Shown one piece after another: positions 21,366 through 33,100 of a stretch of DNA of 64,000 nucleotides. Below the pieces are notes generated by a model. That model ran no database searches. It had not been told where the DNA came from and saw only the letters and a program-made list of their open reading frames with translations. The position numbers were made by a program, and so were the translations under genes. Each line of letters begins with the position of its first letter. Position 1 is the first letter of the stretch. Origin of the DNA: Anas platyrhynchos (Eukaryota; Chordata; Aves; Anseriformes; Anatidae); the NCBI RefSeq assembly GCF_047663525.1, contig NC_092602.1:2983501-3047500 (forward strand). The letters are read 5' to 3'.

Positions 21366-24365
21366 TGCTGACACTTCCTTTGAGAATGAAATTTCTAACA
21401 GCTGCAACTGGTTGGTGCTGTCTTTTTCCACTACTTCTCAAGCCACACCACTTAAAGGCACAGGCAGAGACCTATGTGAGTACCGGGGTTCCCCAGGCCT
21501 TCTACAGAAAGGCAGGTAGTGGATCAAGGACTGATATTAACCGCAACTAATATAAAGAAATGGCAGACAGGATGCCAAACACCTTCTTTACCTGTCCAGA
21601 GAAGGAAAAGGACAAATTAACCTGTTTTAGTTTTATAAAATAAGGTGAATTCCGCTAAAAAGTAGTCTGACTCAGCCTGTTGACAGAAAAACAAGCTCAT
21701 TGCAGCCACCCACGTTTATGTACGACAAAGACAGTTTTGAGAGAGGGAAGATTTTTTGAATTCCCTTCAACTGAGTACCCCTAGTGTAAATTTATGAATT
21801 CAGACTTTTTTCAAAGAGAAAAGTCAAAATGCCAGATGCATTAATGCTGCTAGTATGGTCCCCAGCTAGCCCAGCTTTCTACAGTTAAAAAGTTCTGGTT
21901 TGGAAAAAAATGAGAGAATTTCCTGCTAAGTTCTCAAGTCCTACTTGTTCAATGTCTGGGGGAGAATTTCCTTTTACTGAATCAATCCAGACATCAAGCC
22001 TGACTTTGAAAGCTCCGTGAAGCAGTAAATACTTTCAAGCCCCTGACCTGACTTGAAGAAGGATGGGAAGCTTTTATATTGCTTAAAAGGCTTGATTCTT
22101 CCGTGTGAATTCAACACTTTTTTTTTTTTTTTTTTTTCAAAACGCTTCAGCAGGAACAGGATTAGGGTTCACATTAAATTTGGAACGAGTACCGTGGATC
22201 AAACCGCGGGACTGTTAGCACAGGACACTTATTTTGTCTCCAAGAATGGCCATAAATAGATGCCTAGGGAAGAACGTAAGGACCAAGAAAGCAAAAAAAT
22301 GATTCTTCCAAATAGTTTCCCAGTCTGTTTGCAACTCAAGGACACCCTTAGTCAGATATGATTATTATTTTTTTTATATTCAGTAACCTTTAATAAATCC
22401 CCCTTCCATTAACTTATCCAGTCTTCCAGGTAAAATTTTAGCATCTTCAAATCCCTCTAGTAAGTATTTGCACAGCTAACTGCACATAGCCTGAAGAGTC
22501 ACAACCGTTGATTTGTTTAGAGAAGGAGCACTGAATTTCACCCTAGAGCTCCAAAGCTGATTGCTAGCACTGCTTGTCACCTTCTGCCAACAGCACCATC
22601 CCTCTGCCACCTGCAAACAGCACCACCAGCACTCAATCTTTCTGCTCCTCTGAAATCCCATAGACCAAAGGCCTTAAAACACAGTGAAATGGGAAAATGG
22701 AAGCTCACTAGTTTCTACCATGGAATTACTGTGCAGCCTTCCTCACATCAAATCCTCTTCCAGTGTGCCTTACTCAACATCTTTAAAATGAGCTGATCAT
22801 TTACTTCCCACTTCTTTGGCAAGCTGTGGGTGCATCACTAGCTCTGGTTTACATGAGGAACTGGGTGGCCTCAGCCACCACAAAAGAACCTTGCTGGGTG
22901 TCCCTTGTCCACATAGGCAAGGGGGAAGCTGAGAGCTACAGGAGCATTAAGGCAGAAGCAGCAGCTCAGACGGTGAGTCTCTGCACTGGGAAACAGCAGT
23001 ACAGAAAGGTCAGGAGGCTCCTGGCCATGCTCCTCCCACTCCAGAGGTGTATTCCAGGCACCAGTGCAGCTCTTCTCCTCAACAACCATATCAATAGGCA
23101 TTTGCAAAAATAAACTGGGTTCTGGTTGCACCAGGAGCTGAGCACTGCACTGTGAATTATGCTGCTTGGCTTTCCAGGAGAGGGCACTGCTACATCAACG
23201 CGCAGGCCAGCACCTCACTGGAGTCTCCTTGTGCCTTGTATGTCAACAGCCTTGCAACCCTTGCTCTCAGCATCTCCCACAGTGAGCGACACTCTTGCAA
23301 GCAGATGCTTTGCCTGAAGCTGGGGCAACTGTAGAGATCAATCTAAAAGGACTGAAACCTGCACGATGTTGGCCTCCTTAGCCTGACTCCCCACCTCCCA
23401 ACACTTTACATCAGTGCAAAGAAGGTGCCATATGCTTCCAGACTGGACAGATGCAGATGACTTTCATTTCACATCATTTCACAATGATGACACAAGGAGT
23501 AGAGCAACAATAAAGCAAGCTTTGGGGACATCAGTGGCCACAAAGATTTTCAGCTTTTTTACCTCAGTTTGCATGGGACACAGTCCTGTTTGGTCTCGGG
23601 ATAGTTTTGTGTCAGGTAGGATTAAAAACAAGTTCAGCTAGCTGACCAAGTCCCTACTCTGATTGAAGGCAACACAAAGTATGCAGTTTGGCTCCAGCTT
23701 CTGATACGCCATAGTTCCATGCACAAGCTGCTCAATGTGCTGCAAGCCAGCTACTGGCATCTGGCTCAGGGGCTCAAGGAGCAGGTGTGAGGCTACCATC
23801 TGATGCTGTAAACACAGGAGAAGGAGCTGTAAAGAAGTAGAGCTGTTGAGGTGGGACCTGTAAATCTCATTTTCAGAGTCAGAGAAAAGAAGACTGGATC
23901 AGAATATATTAGACTCAGATTAATAGGACTAGGTTCCTTCCTCTTGTAACAGAAGACCCACACAGAGGCACAAAATGTATAAAATCTGCAGAACAGATAT
24001 ATTTCTTTGTTTGTTAGTTTGTTTGTTGTTTTCCCCAATCTTTTACTATTTTAAATCACCTAGGATGCTATGGCTGTAGTTGTGATTAACTATTCAGAAC
24101 CAGTTTTTTTTAGCTGTTAGAATTGTCTTAAATGCTTTTAGCACACAGGAAGAGGTCACATTCTGACCACAAATATGCTTGATTGTTTGAGACATCAGTG
24201 ATCATCCTTATGCTTTTGCTGACCACAATCCATACCGCTACACTTGATATTAGTGACTTCAGCAAGCAAAATCCTGCTATGTACTAACAACTGCCAAAGC
24301 TGCAACTGGGAGGAACTAGAAACAGACCTGGGATGCATTTAAGTGCTAGAATAGCCAGAAACAAA
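21366..24365. other. Intergenic region 5' of P2RX7
   Basis: Three kilobases between the P2RX7 start and the 3' end of the next candidate gene. It should hold the P2RX7 promoter and any 5' UTR, but there is no CpG island and no clear TATA box. A T20 run is at 22118-22137. No protein-like open frame with splice support was found. Confidence 0.6.
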
Positions 24366-24371
24366 TTTATT
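24366..24371 (-). other. Candidate polyadenylation signal for the unrecognised gene
   Basis: AATAAA on the minus strand, 149 bases past the TAA of the candidate terminal exon. Short spacing of this kind is typical of compact avian genes. Confidence 0.4.
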
Positions 24372-24519
24372 TTTAATATAAGCCAGTCAGACCTAACTGT
24401 ACGTATAAAAACACAATAGCTATAATAAAAGAAAAAAAAAACAAACAAGAGGACCTGGATTGCATAAGACATGCTGCAGTAATTGGTGTCTTCACTTCCT
24501 AAATGCTCTCATTTTCACA

Positions 24520-24730
24520 TTAACGTCTTCCATCTGTTTGGGATCTGAACTCAGCAGCTCGGCCGGATGCATTCATCTTCTTGTCCATGGATGTTCCCAT
24601 ATAAGGTGATCTCTCTTTGCCTGTGGAGCACGATTTCAATTTGCTCAGGTTTCGTTCGTCTCTGATTTGCTGGCCTCTATGGTCGAGCTCCTCTTGCAGT
24701 TTTGTAAGGCAGTCATCCACACAACAGTAG
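24520..24730 (-). CDS. Candidate terminal coding exon of an unrecognised minus-strand gene
   Basis: A 69-codon open stretch from a pyrimidine-rich acceptor to TAA, with an amphipathic, coiled-coil-like start (CLTKLQEELDHRGQQIRDER) after a cysteine cluster (YCCVDDC) that could be acylated if it follows a membrane segment. The acceptor, stop and nearby polyadenylation signal together are the expected structure of a last exon. Confidence 0.5.
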
Positions 24731-26533
24731 CTATAATGGGAGGAGAAAGTAATGAAGATGTGCCTCCAGATCTAAAAAGACCTAGATAGCTTATTTTGCT
24801 CCATTCTCTTTCTTCTGCACACTGCCTCTGCATGATACCCTTTTAATAAGCAGTTTCCATAAGCCTTTTCCATTCAGTATAAAACATGAGCCCTATCCAG
24901 AGAATTGGACAGAACTCTAGGGCAGCACCGTTGTAACAACTCACTTGTCATTAGAAAACTTTGTTTCAAATTCTGTATAACTCTCCATGCAAACTAACTT
25001 GGGAATTTGGAAAATGCCTGCAGAATTGTACAACAAATATGTATGAACACTGGCCTTCAATTCTGTGAGACCTGATCCAGGCATCGCATCACCTCAATTA
25101 AGATCCGAGTTCATGGATTTTCACCACAACAGTGATACAATCTCATGACCTTTTTTTTTTCTTATTGTTGTGTTTTCTAATTTTCAAACATCCTTCCTCT
25201 TCTTTGTCATCTCTGTAACACTAAGGAGACATACAAAGAGGGGAACTGTCCTTTATTTCTTAGAAGGTGCGAGGAATGGAAGACTTAACAAGAATCAGAG
25301 CAGCACCCTCCCACCATGCCCAGCCCAGATCCAGATCCCTCTCGCTGCCCTTGGCGCTGAAGGCACAATCCATTTTCTCCCCTGTACTGAAACAAGGATG
25401 TGTTTCTGTATTTGCAGAAACATGGCATTTCTCCAGCATTAAGGAAGTACTGCCCAGGATCCGTGGGTCTGCCACTTCCTATTACCTTTCTGTGCAGTCT
25501 ACAGGGAGCAGAACTGGTCCCCAGTGCCTCCATGGGAAATACCCTTCTCATTTGCTCCCTCTGTGTATTCTATATGCTCAAAATACTCATCAGAAGAAAA
25601 GCGTAACTGATACCAGGAAAGCATGACAAGGGAAAGTAGATCTCTTCTGGGAACTTGTAGGTAGATACGATTCCTAAAGGTCAGTATACAGCCTGAAAGC
25701 ACAGAGGAAACATGATCTGGTTTTTAAAGTTCAAATCCAGCAGTCAGGAGACTCGGATTATGTTCCTGGCTTTCATGCGCAATCAAAAGCTCCTCATCCA
25801 TCCCCTCTGTGACGGAGTTTATCCAGTTAAAAGCTAGGACAGCAATGTAGTGTCACTTTTCAGGCTCTCAGAGAAGATCAGTAAATTAGGATTTTATGAA
25901 GCATTTTATATTCCTCAGAAAGAAGAAAGGAGCTAATCTAAGATAGACGCAGTACTTAGAATTGCAAAGCGTTACATTTATGATTGCTATTTACTGAATA
26001 AAATTCCGCAGTGATTTACAACCTGTGCATTTCAATTGGCACCAATTTAATATGACTCACTGCATATTTTACTCCATCATCTGTGGACTCACGTGGGTTT
26101 CTAAGACAATCCAAAAAGCTAATTGTAGTAGCAGAGGCTCCAAAATCCACCTATTTAAGGTCTAAATGTGATTTTTGAAGGATCTGCAATTAAAAAAATG
26201 TGCAAATTGGAGATACCACTTTCATGAACAAGCTCCGGAGTCTATTTTTGATTGTTTGGTATTTTTGAAGCGCCTGTCCTCGTTCAGATGTGGTATTGCT
26301 CACACTGACTGTGTGCTTATTGCTCTGCTGAGGCACACTGGCAACCCAAGGACATAATTTGCCATTCCCCCCTCACGAAGCGCCCCATTTTCCACACAGA
26401 TCCCCCGTGCTTTCCTCCACAGAACTGAGACAACCATTCCAGTCACGGACACCAGCGCCATTTCCCATCGTTTTATTGTGCCAACGACCGCCAGAAACCC
26501 TAACTGGGTAACTGCAGCAATGCGTTTATACAT
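24520..26533 (-). CDS. Candidate small two-exon gene divergent from IFT81, unrecognised (possible C12orf76 counterpart)
   Basis: A model from sequence signals. Exon 1 (26304-26533) starts at an ATG and encodes 76 residues with two hydrophobic stretches (LGFLAVVGTI and MALVSVTGMVVSVLW), ending at a GTGAGC donor in phase 2. Exon 2 (24520-24730) follows a strong acceptor (CTCCTCCCATTATAG) and begins in the matching phase. It encodes YCCVDDCLTKLQEELDHRG and a polar, basic tail ending TDGRR before TAA. AATAAA follows 149 bp later. Joined length is 441 bases, 146 residues. The first ATG has a weak context; the Met at residue 24 (GAAATGG) is stronger. In human, C12orf76 lies beside IFT81 in divergent orientation, which is the only basis for naming a candidate; I cannot recall its protein well enough to compare. 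Exon 2 is more secure than exon 1, and extra exons are possible. Confidence 0.35.
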
Positions 26534-26622
26534 CTACACGCCACAGCATCCCCCTAATACACCGGGGTGCTAATTATACGCGTTAAAAGGTGAATACATT
26601 CCACCAGCGCCCCGCGCCACTC

Positions 26623-26634
26623 TGCGCATGCGCA
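26623..26634. promoter_or_regulatory. NRF1 binding motif
   Basis: TGCGCATGCGCA, a perfect palindromic match to the NRF1 consensus YGCGCAYGCGCR. Common in bidirectional CpG-island promoters. Confidence 0.75.
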
Positions 26635-26691
26635 GCCCCCTCCCGCTCTCAGCCGTCCCGGCGCCTTGGCTGAAGCGCGCGCGCGGCAGCG

Positions 26692-26706
26692 TCGGAAGTG
26701 ACGTCA
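26692..26706. promoter_or_regulatory. ETS/CRE composite motif
   Basis: TCGGAAGTG runs directly into TGACGTCA: an ETS (GABP-type) core abutting a full palindromic cAMP-response element, a frequent pair close to CpG-island start sites. Confidence 0.65.
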
Positions 26707-26725
26707 TCGCCCCGGCCTGGCAACC

Positions 26726-26739
26726 GTTACCATGGTAAC
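26726..26739. promoter_or_regulatory. IFT81: RFX X-box
   Basis: GTTACCATGGTAAC is two perfect inverted RFX half-sites with a two-base spacer, about 230 bp upstream of the IFT81 start codon. RFX factors (RFX2/3) and FOXJ1 drive intraflagellar transport genes through such sites, so this is the expected ciliary control element. Confidence 0.8.
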
Positions 26740-26967
26740 CGGGAGGCGCTGAGGGGAGGTGAAGGCCCAGGCGGCCCCGGCGCCTCAGGGCGCTGCACCC
26801 CGAGGGTCTCCGAGGGTCCCGGCCCTTCCCTCGGAGCCGTGGGGCTGCCAAAATCCTCGCTGAGGTGGTGCCTGGCCCCGCTGCCCCTGTCAGCCCTCCC
26901 CCGGTCCCGCCGAGGCCTCCTCACATCACCTCCGGCCCCGCCGCCGAGGCTCGGCCCGGCCGCCACC

Positions 26968-27111
26968 ATGAGTGACCAAATGCAGTTCATTGTTGAGAAG
27001 CTCAATCAGGAGCCCTTCAGGAAGAGCTACAATCTGATCACGTTTGACTCCTTGGAGTCCGTGCAGCTCTTGCAGCTGCTCAGTGATGTGCTGGGGGAGA
27101 TTGACCCGAAG
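26968..27111 (+). CDS. IFT81: IFT81 coding exon 1
   Basis: 48 codons, MSDQMQF to EIDPK, the start of the calponin-homology-like domain. Donor AAG|GTAAGG. Confidence 0.97.
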
Positions 27112-30100
27112 GTAAGGGGGGCAATCGGAGCTGCTCAGGCCTGGGGAACTGCAAGCGTCACGGATGGGCTCGTCACAGAAACTGCGCTGAATGCTTTTAT
27201 TTAGGTCTGGCTCCGTGTTCCTTGTGGCATGTTTGGTTTACCAAAATAGCTTGTATGAATCTTCCTGGAAATAAATGTGCCTGGCAAGAATCCTTTTTGT
27301 CTCTACATCAACGTGGTTTTGGCAAACAAGCAAATGGTTCTTGGGCCAGGGATACTGGACCCTTGCCCCCTAGAGTCTGATGACTATATTTTATCTTGGG
27401 AATCAGGACACAGATCTTACATTGCTTCAGACTGACAATGACTCCATTCTTAAGTCAAAAGTCAGGCTGTGTCTTGCGCACTTACACAGGGTAGTGACTG
27501 ATCAAGAACTGAGCCTTGTGATTTCTCACTTGCGATAGATATCGAGTTGTTAACTGCCTCAGCCTCGAGGCTACCAAAGGTGTGTATGAGATCAGAGGGT
27601 TCATTCACGTACATGGGGTACAGATATATGTGCCCTGGTCTGGTAGGATCCCAGACTTCCTTGGTGGAAGCAGATGGTTTGTCTATATAGAAGCGGTCCT
27701 GTGAGCAGGGAGAACATATGCCTAGAATAAAATTACCTAAATACACATGTAGGAGAAAAATCTGTTAAAGAGAATCAGAGCTTGGTGATAAAAAAGAATG
27801 TTCTGTATGGAACATCTCACTTCATTGATGTATCATATGAAAAGTAGATGAAGTCAATTCTTTTAATGTTACCAGTTAATTAACATGATTTGAACAAATA
27901 CTGTTTATTTGTTTATTTACAACTATGTAGCATATTGTTGACATCAGAGAGGAGCTGCCAGAGCAAACAGCTAAAAGAATGTTGACTCTCCTTAGTATCC
28001 TTAAATACAAACCTCCGGGAAGTGTATCAGACTTGTAAGTATCTTTTTGTCTATAAATTGCAGCAAAATGTGCTTTACATATTATGTGCAATGACCTGTA
28101 ATTCAGTAGTTTTTAAAATTTTTGACCTTGACTATTCAAACGGGCACCTGTAGAGCTTCAAAGATTGTTCCTCGACTGTCCCCATGGCATATGGCTCCAG
28201 TGGTGGCAGGAGAAGGCTCCTGCAGGTGTAGGGCAGCCTCTGGGGCCCGGCTGCAGTGGCCGCCGTGCCCGGGACCTGCTGTGAGAGCTGCTATTGCGGA
28301 ATCGGCCAGGAGAGGGTGCCGCCTGCCTGGCAGGGTCAGTCCTGCCCTGTCCCCTTTAGCCCAGCCGCACAAGGTTGCCTTGCGCCCTCCTGCTTCAGGT
28401 TGTAGCCCCAAAAACCTGTGATCTTCCCTCATTGAAGACTATACTCTTCCTGAAGAATATCCCTGGATAGGAAGAGGCGTTGGTGCAGGCTTTAGGCTTT
28501 TTATGTGATACAGGGTTTTTATTTGCCTCATGGTAGCAGAGTTAGGATCATGACCAGCAAACTGGCATCATGAGTGCTTTTTGTTTTAACACCATTAAGA
28601 AAACCATTAGGCAAGTGGAGAGAGGATGTCAAAACATTGCTAACTGTTCCCAGCCAGCATTCTTGAGTTTGAGATTTATCGGTACGTGATGTTTGCTTTT
28701 TCTTGTTTTTGTATAGGAGCGCGTTTCGCCAAGGGTTAGTTATGGGAAGCAAACCTGTAATTCACCCTGTCTTACATTGGCTTCTTCAGAGAACCAATGA
28801 ACTCAAGAAAAGAGCTTATCTGGCACGTTTCTTAGTAAAATTGGAAGTGCCAGTGGAGTTCCTGCAGGATGACACTGTGGCGGACGTCAATAAACAGGTA
28901 GCAATTTTCATGAATGCCAATGTTTTCTTTACGTTAATTAATTGAAATGCCAGTAGGAGAAGGGATAAATGAATCAGGGAGTTACCGTTGAAGTAGATGT
29001 TCAAGTGACTTATGCTAACAGTTAAAAGCATGTTGGAATCAAGGGTGGGCGACAATTCATAAAGAAAAGTATATGCATTGACCTGCTTTCTTCCAGTAAC
29101 CCTGAGATTGTATGGTAATAGGTAGCATTGAATTAAAAGGTTTTAAGTTAATTAAATACTATATGCTAAATAATTGCTAAGACAAAGACTTATTATTTTT
29201 TAAAAAACTTTTTTTTCATTTCTGTGATCTTTGATATGGATACTTTTAACTTTATAAATTACCGTTTCAAATCAGAAAACAGTATGACCAAAAGCCACTG
29301 CTTCCTAATTGTCAACTGATTGTATAATATTTAGCCCCTAATATTTATATTAGCATTACCCCACTTCTGCTTCAACCATTTTTTAATTTTTTTGTGTGTG
29401 AATAAATCTTTTTTTTTTTCTTGGGCTGACATTCCTACTCATGTTCCCACTTCTTTTGTGAGCATTAAATGTTGATTTTAGATAGCGAGTCTGGGTGGGT
29501 TTAAAATGCAAAGCTTAAAGTGAACCAATGTTATGTTTTTACATTTGTGTTATCTGAGGTACATATTTACTTAATTTTTATCCAGTTTTCTCTGCATTTT
29601 GTTAAATATAGTTGCTTGTAAAATCCCAGTGGTTTTTTAATGGTTGTAACAGGTAACTCCATTTATTAACTGTGCACCAGCAAAGCTGCGTAGCCTGACT
29701 TTTCCTTTTTTTGTTACCACTTCTACCATATCTGATTTATAACTTAGAATAACTAAGCGGAAGTAGCATGGAGAGAAAGGAATGCAGATTGTAAGTTTTT
29801 TCAGTATGTCACAGTCCCAATATATATAAATATCCAACTCCATTAATTCCATTACGTAAAATGTGTTCCTTTTTGGGATTACAGTAATGTAACCATCTTA
29901 TTAAAATAATACCCTACTGATTTAATTCAGAACAGAAGCTGGGGTAATATAGTGCCTTTATGTAATTTAGCATAAGCATGCAAATAATTTAGATACTAAT
30001 GAATTAAATAATTTTGCCTAGGTATTTAGATAGACAGGCACGGAATAGTGCATTTTAATAGAAACATTTAAAGTACGAGAATCTGGAAATCGTAGAACAT

Positions 30101-33100
30101 GATCAAGTTTTATGGGTGTATAGAGTCAAACTCAATTATAATTTTGCAAATAATTTTAAAAAGATCCTCAGAATACCTACCACCTTCCCAGTTGTATTGT
30201 GATTTGGACATCGGATTGGCTGCAGTGTATAGTTGTAAAAACAAGCAAATCTAGGCATAAATCTAGTTGTCCAGTCTGAAATTAGTAGCTCCCAGGTGCC
30301 AGGAATCTTTTTTTCCATGGTTTAAACCTGAATGTTCTTTGGTCATTGAGTGTGTCACTTATTTCAGGTGTGCGTGGGCCAGCTGCAGAATGTTTTTTAC
30401 TCAGTGAAAGTAAAAAAAAAAAACAAAAAAACAAAAAAACCCCCTTCCCTTTATTATGATTTGGCAAACTGTGCTGTGCCCTTGTTTGAATTTTGCCATT
30501 GGTCTTGAAATTTCATATCCCAATAAGGAAGAGGCTTGCTAAACTCACTTGTTGAAAAATAGCGAATCCACACAAAGGAGAGCTGATGGACATCAGCAAT
30601 CACGAATACAGTTGCTCAGAGATTACTTGCTGTTTCATTATTAGCTGAACTACTTCTATGAAGCCTAAGTAACTGTAGGCTAGTTGCTTTTCTGCTAGTA
30701 CCTTTTTTTTTTTTTTTTTAACTCATTATTCATCATCCAGCCTGTGTATACCTTCTTATCATAACTTATTTGTTTAACAAAGATCTTTCTATTATTTAAT
30801 CTCTTTCTCAGTAGCTGTTTTATTGCCTTTTTTTTTCTTCTTTTTTTTTTTTTTTTTTTAATTAATTTCAGCTTGTCAGTGTGAGCCTGCTAGTGAAACA
30901 ATCAGAAACAAATGAAGTATTTCTAGAGGCTGGTTGCTCAGGGTTTTATAGAATAGGATTGCTGCTTCACCACTCAGGGATATGTCATCTTTGTTTGAAC
31001 TGGCCTTTGCTGTTGCTATTTTGTGTTCAACAGTCATATCAATTGCTCTTTCCAGGAAGTAAAAAATGACTTGATATTCTCTGTTTAGATTTCTCCATCT
31101 TACTGAATGGCTGTTTCTGTGGAGATTATTCTTCCCTATATCTCAGCTTGCCTTTCTCCAAGTTGAATCTAAATTTATTTCCTATCCATATTTCTAAACT
31201 CTTTCTGTCCCCTGTTATTTCTCTGCCCACACAGACTTTCACACTGCCTCTCAGTTGAAGATTACTGGTGGGCAACGTACTGGTGTGGAGCTAGCACACT
31301 GTCTACTTCTCTCTAGCTGTCGAACTACATATATCAATCTCTATAACATACTGAGGGCACGATTATGCAATATGTCAAAACTATTTCTCACATGTTAAGT
31401 CAGGTGTGCTCTTGGACTGCTTTGCTGGATAGAAGTTCAGTGCTCTATAAATTCAAGCCCTGTTGCTTAGCTCAAGCATCTTGTTAGACCCAGCTTGTCC
31501 TTTTTAGCCTGGTAATTTTAACACGTGTGATGTACACAGATTTGTAGTAAGAGAGAATAATTTGTTAATGTAGCTTTGTCCCTTTCAGCTAACATCTTAT
31601 CCTCCTGTTTTGAAAATACAGTATGCATTGCAAGGGAAGAGGTGAAAACATCGAAGACGTTGTGAAACTTCTCAGTGTATCTTCAAATGGAAGATAATTC
31701 ACTGACATTTTTTACTTTTGTTTTATAAGTTGATAAGCTTTAGTGGTGAAAAATCCCTTGAATTCTTGTCTTCACCTTATTTCTATTTCTGTATTTACTG
31801 TCTCAATAGTAATGCAGCATGTTGGTCTGAAAGCCCATAGCTCTAGAGCTCATTCTGCATATTTTTATCTCATTTTATAGTATGAAGAACTGATGGAAGC
31901 GTTTAAAAACCTACATAAGGAGTGTGAGCAGCTCAAAACATCTGGTTTTTCTACTGCAGAAATAAGAAGGGTAAAAATATGAAAAAATAGCACAACTTTT
32001 GAGATTTTTTTTTTGAATGTCAGTTTTATTTTTCTGGTTCTGTGGACTCACTGTGTGTAAGTTGTAGAGGTCGGAGCTAATAGGCACTGCAGTTGCTTTT
32101 TTGAAACTGTTCTCTGTTGGCAAACATGAGAAAGTCCTCTCTCATGCTTAGAACTGAGCTTTCTGAAGCAGATTGGGAAACAAGGCTGCCAAGACTGTGT
32201 TCAGCATGATTTTCAAATATTAGAACTCGTTATTTTTTGTGACCACAAACTGATATAAAACCTTTTCCTTTACTGATACAGGGTAATAATGTCAGAGGTT
32301 GTTGAATGAATTAAGGACTTAAGTCAACAAAATGGTGCTTCTGTGTGGCTAGGGTGTTAAGTAAAGATATTTGCCCCATTTCAGCAAAATATTTAAGCAT
32401 GAATCCAGCTTTCCAGTAAGACACACACATAAGTTAAGCAAGTTTTGAGATAAGGACTAAATTGGAGAAGTTATTTCCTTTTCTCTCACAACTGTCAATC
32501 TGTGGAGTCCTGCTGTTGTAAGATAGGATTAAAGGAGGATAATAATTGGGTACATGTTTTAGAACAATTACGTGTTTCTTTTAACAAAATTTTAGTGGGA
32601 AAAGTGGAAGCAAACATCACTCCTATGCAATTTCATGCAAATTATCTGCCAGGAAGTGTAACCTTTAAGAACATGTGACCACATCAATTCTTGAATTCAT
32701 GCTGAATTTTTCTTGTTTCTGTTTGTTTTTTATTTTAGAGAAATACACACATTTTTATTTTAAATGTTCACATTAGTACTCAAGGATGCAGATAAACTAT
32801 TGTTAACATAAAGAGTATTGGAGCTGAGGAGGATGTAAGAGAGATGGAAGAGACTGGAATCCTGTGTGTTCTAATCATAGATTGATAAAATTATAACCAG
32901 TTCAATGTATTCAGAGAGGAATTATGATTTTCATGATTTTCATGTTGGTTTGTACAGTATTTAGTCTAATCCATATTATATAGTAAAATACATTAACATT
33001 TATTTATTTTTGCTGCCGTTTAGGATATCAGTGCAATGGAAGAGGAGAAAGATCAACTCATCAAAAGAGTAGAGCGTCTTAAGAAGAGGGTAATAAGAGA

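Larger units (their letters stand above)
26600..27000. promoter_or_regulatory. IFT81: CpG-island, probably bidirectional, promoter of IFT81
   Basis: CpG-dense block immediately 5' of IFT81 and, on the other strand, 5' of the candidate small gene. It has a perfect NRF1 palindrome (26623-26634), an ETS/CRE composite (26692-26706) and a perfect X-box (26726-26739), and no TATA box. Start sites for the two directions probably flank this motif cluster. The IFT81 ATG has a near-ideal Kozak sequence (GCCACCATGA). Confidence 0.75.

Noticed and set aside
21366-21431. N-terminal extension of P2X7
   Set aside because: The frame is open for 22 codons upstream, but the first codon of that stretch is GTG, not ATG; the ATG at 21363-21365 aligns with the human start.
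25540-25680. Possible minus-strand exon (IYLQVPRRDLLSLVM region)
   Set aside because: Has a good acceptor (CTGTGCTTTCAG), but only weak donors, and its phase does not fit the simpler two-exon model; left out as probably chance, though it could be an extra exon of the candidate gene.
26061-26150. Possible 90 bp minus-strand exon (VDFGASATTISFLDCLRN region)
   Set aside because: The GTGAGT donor is good and the translation looks protein-like, but the acceptor is weak and its phase does not fit either candidate neighbour; too little support to annotate.
26698-26967. In-frame N-terminal extension of IFT81
   Set aside because: The frame is open upstream of the ATG at 26968 only because of GC-rich composition; homology and the Kozak context place the start at MSDQMQF, and the X-box and likely start site fall inside the extension.
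28122-28432. 99-codon open frames on both strands in IFT81 intron 2
   Set aside because: Both are products of the GC-rich island; neither has splice signals, a convincing start or protein-like motifs.
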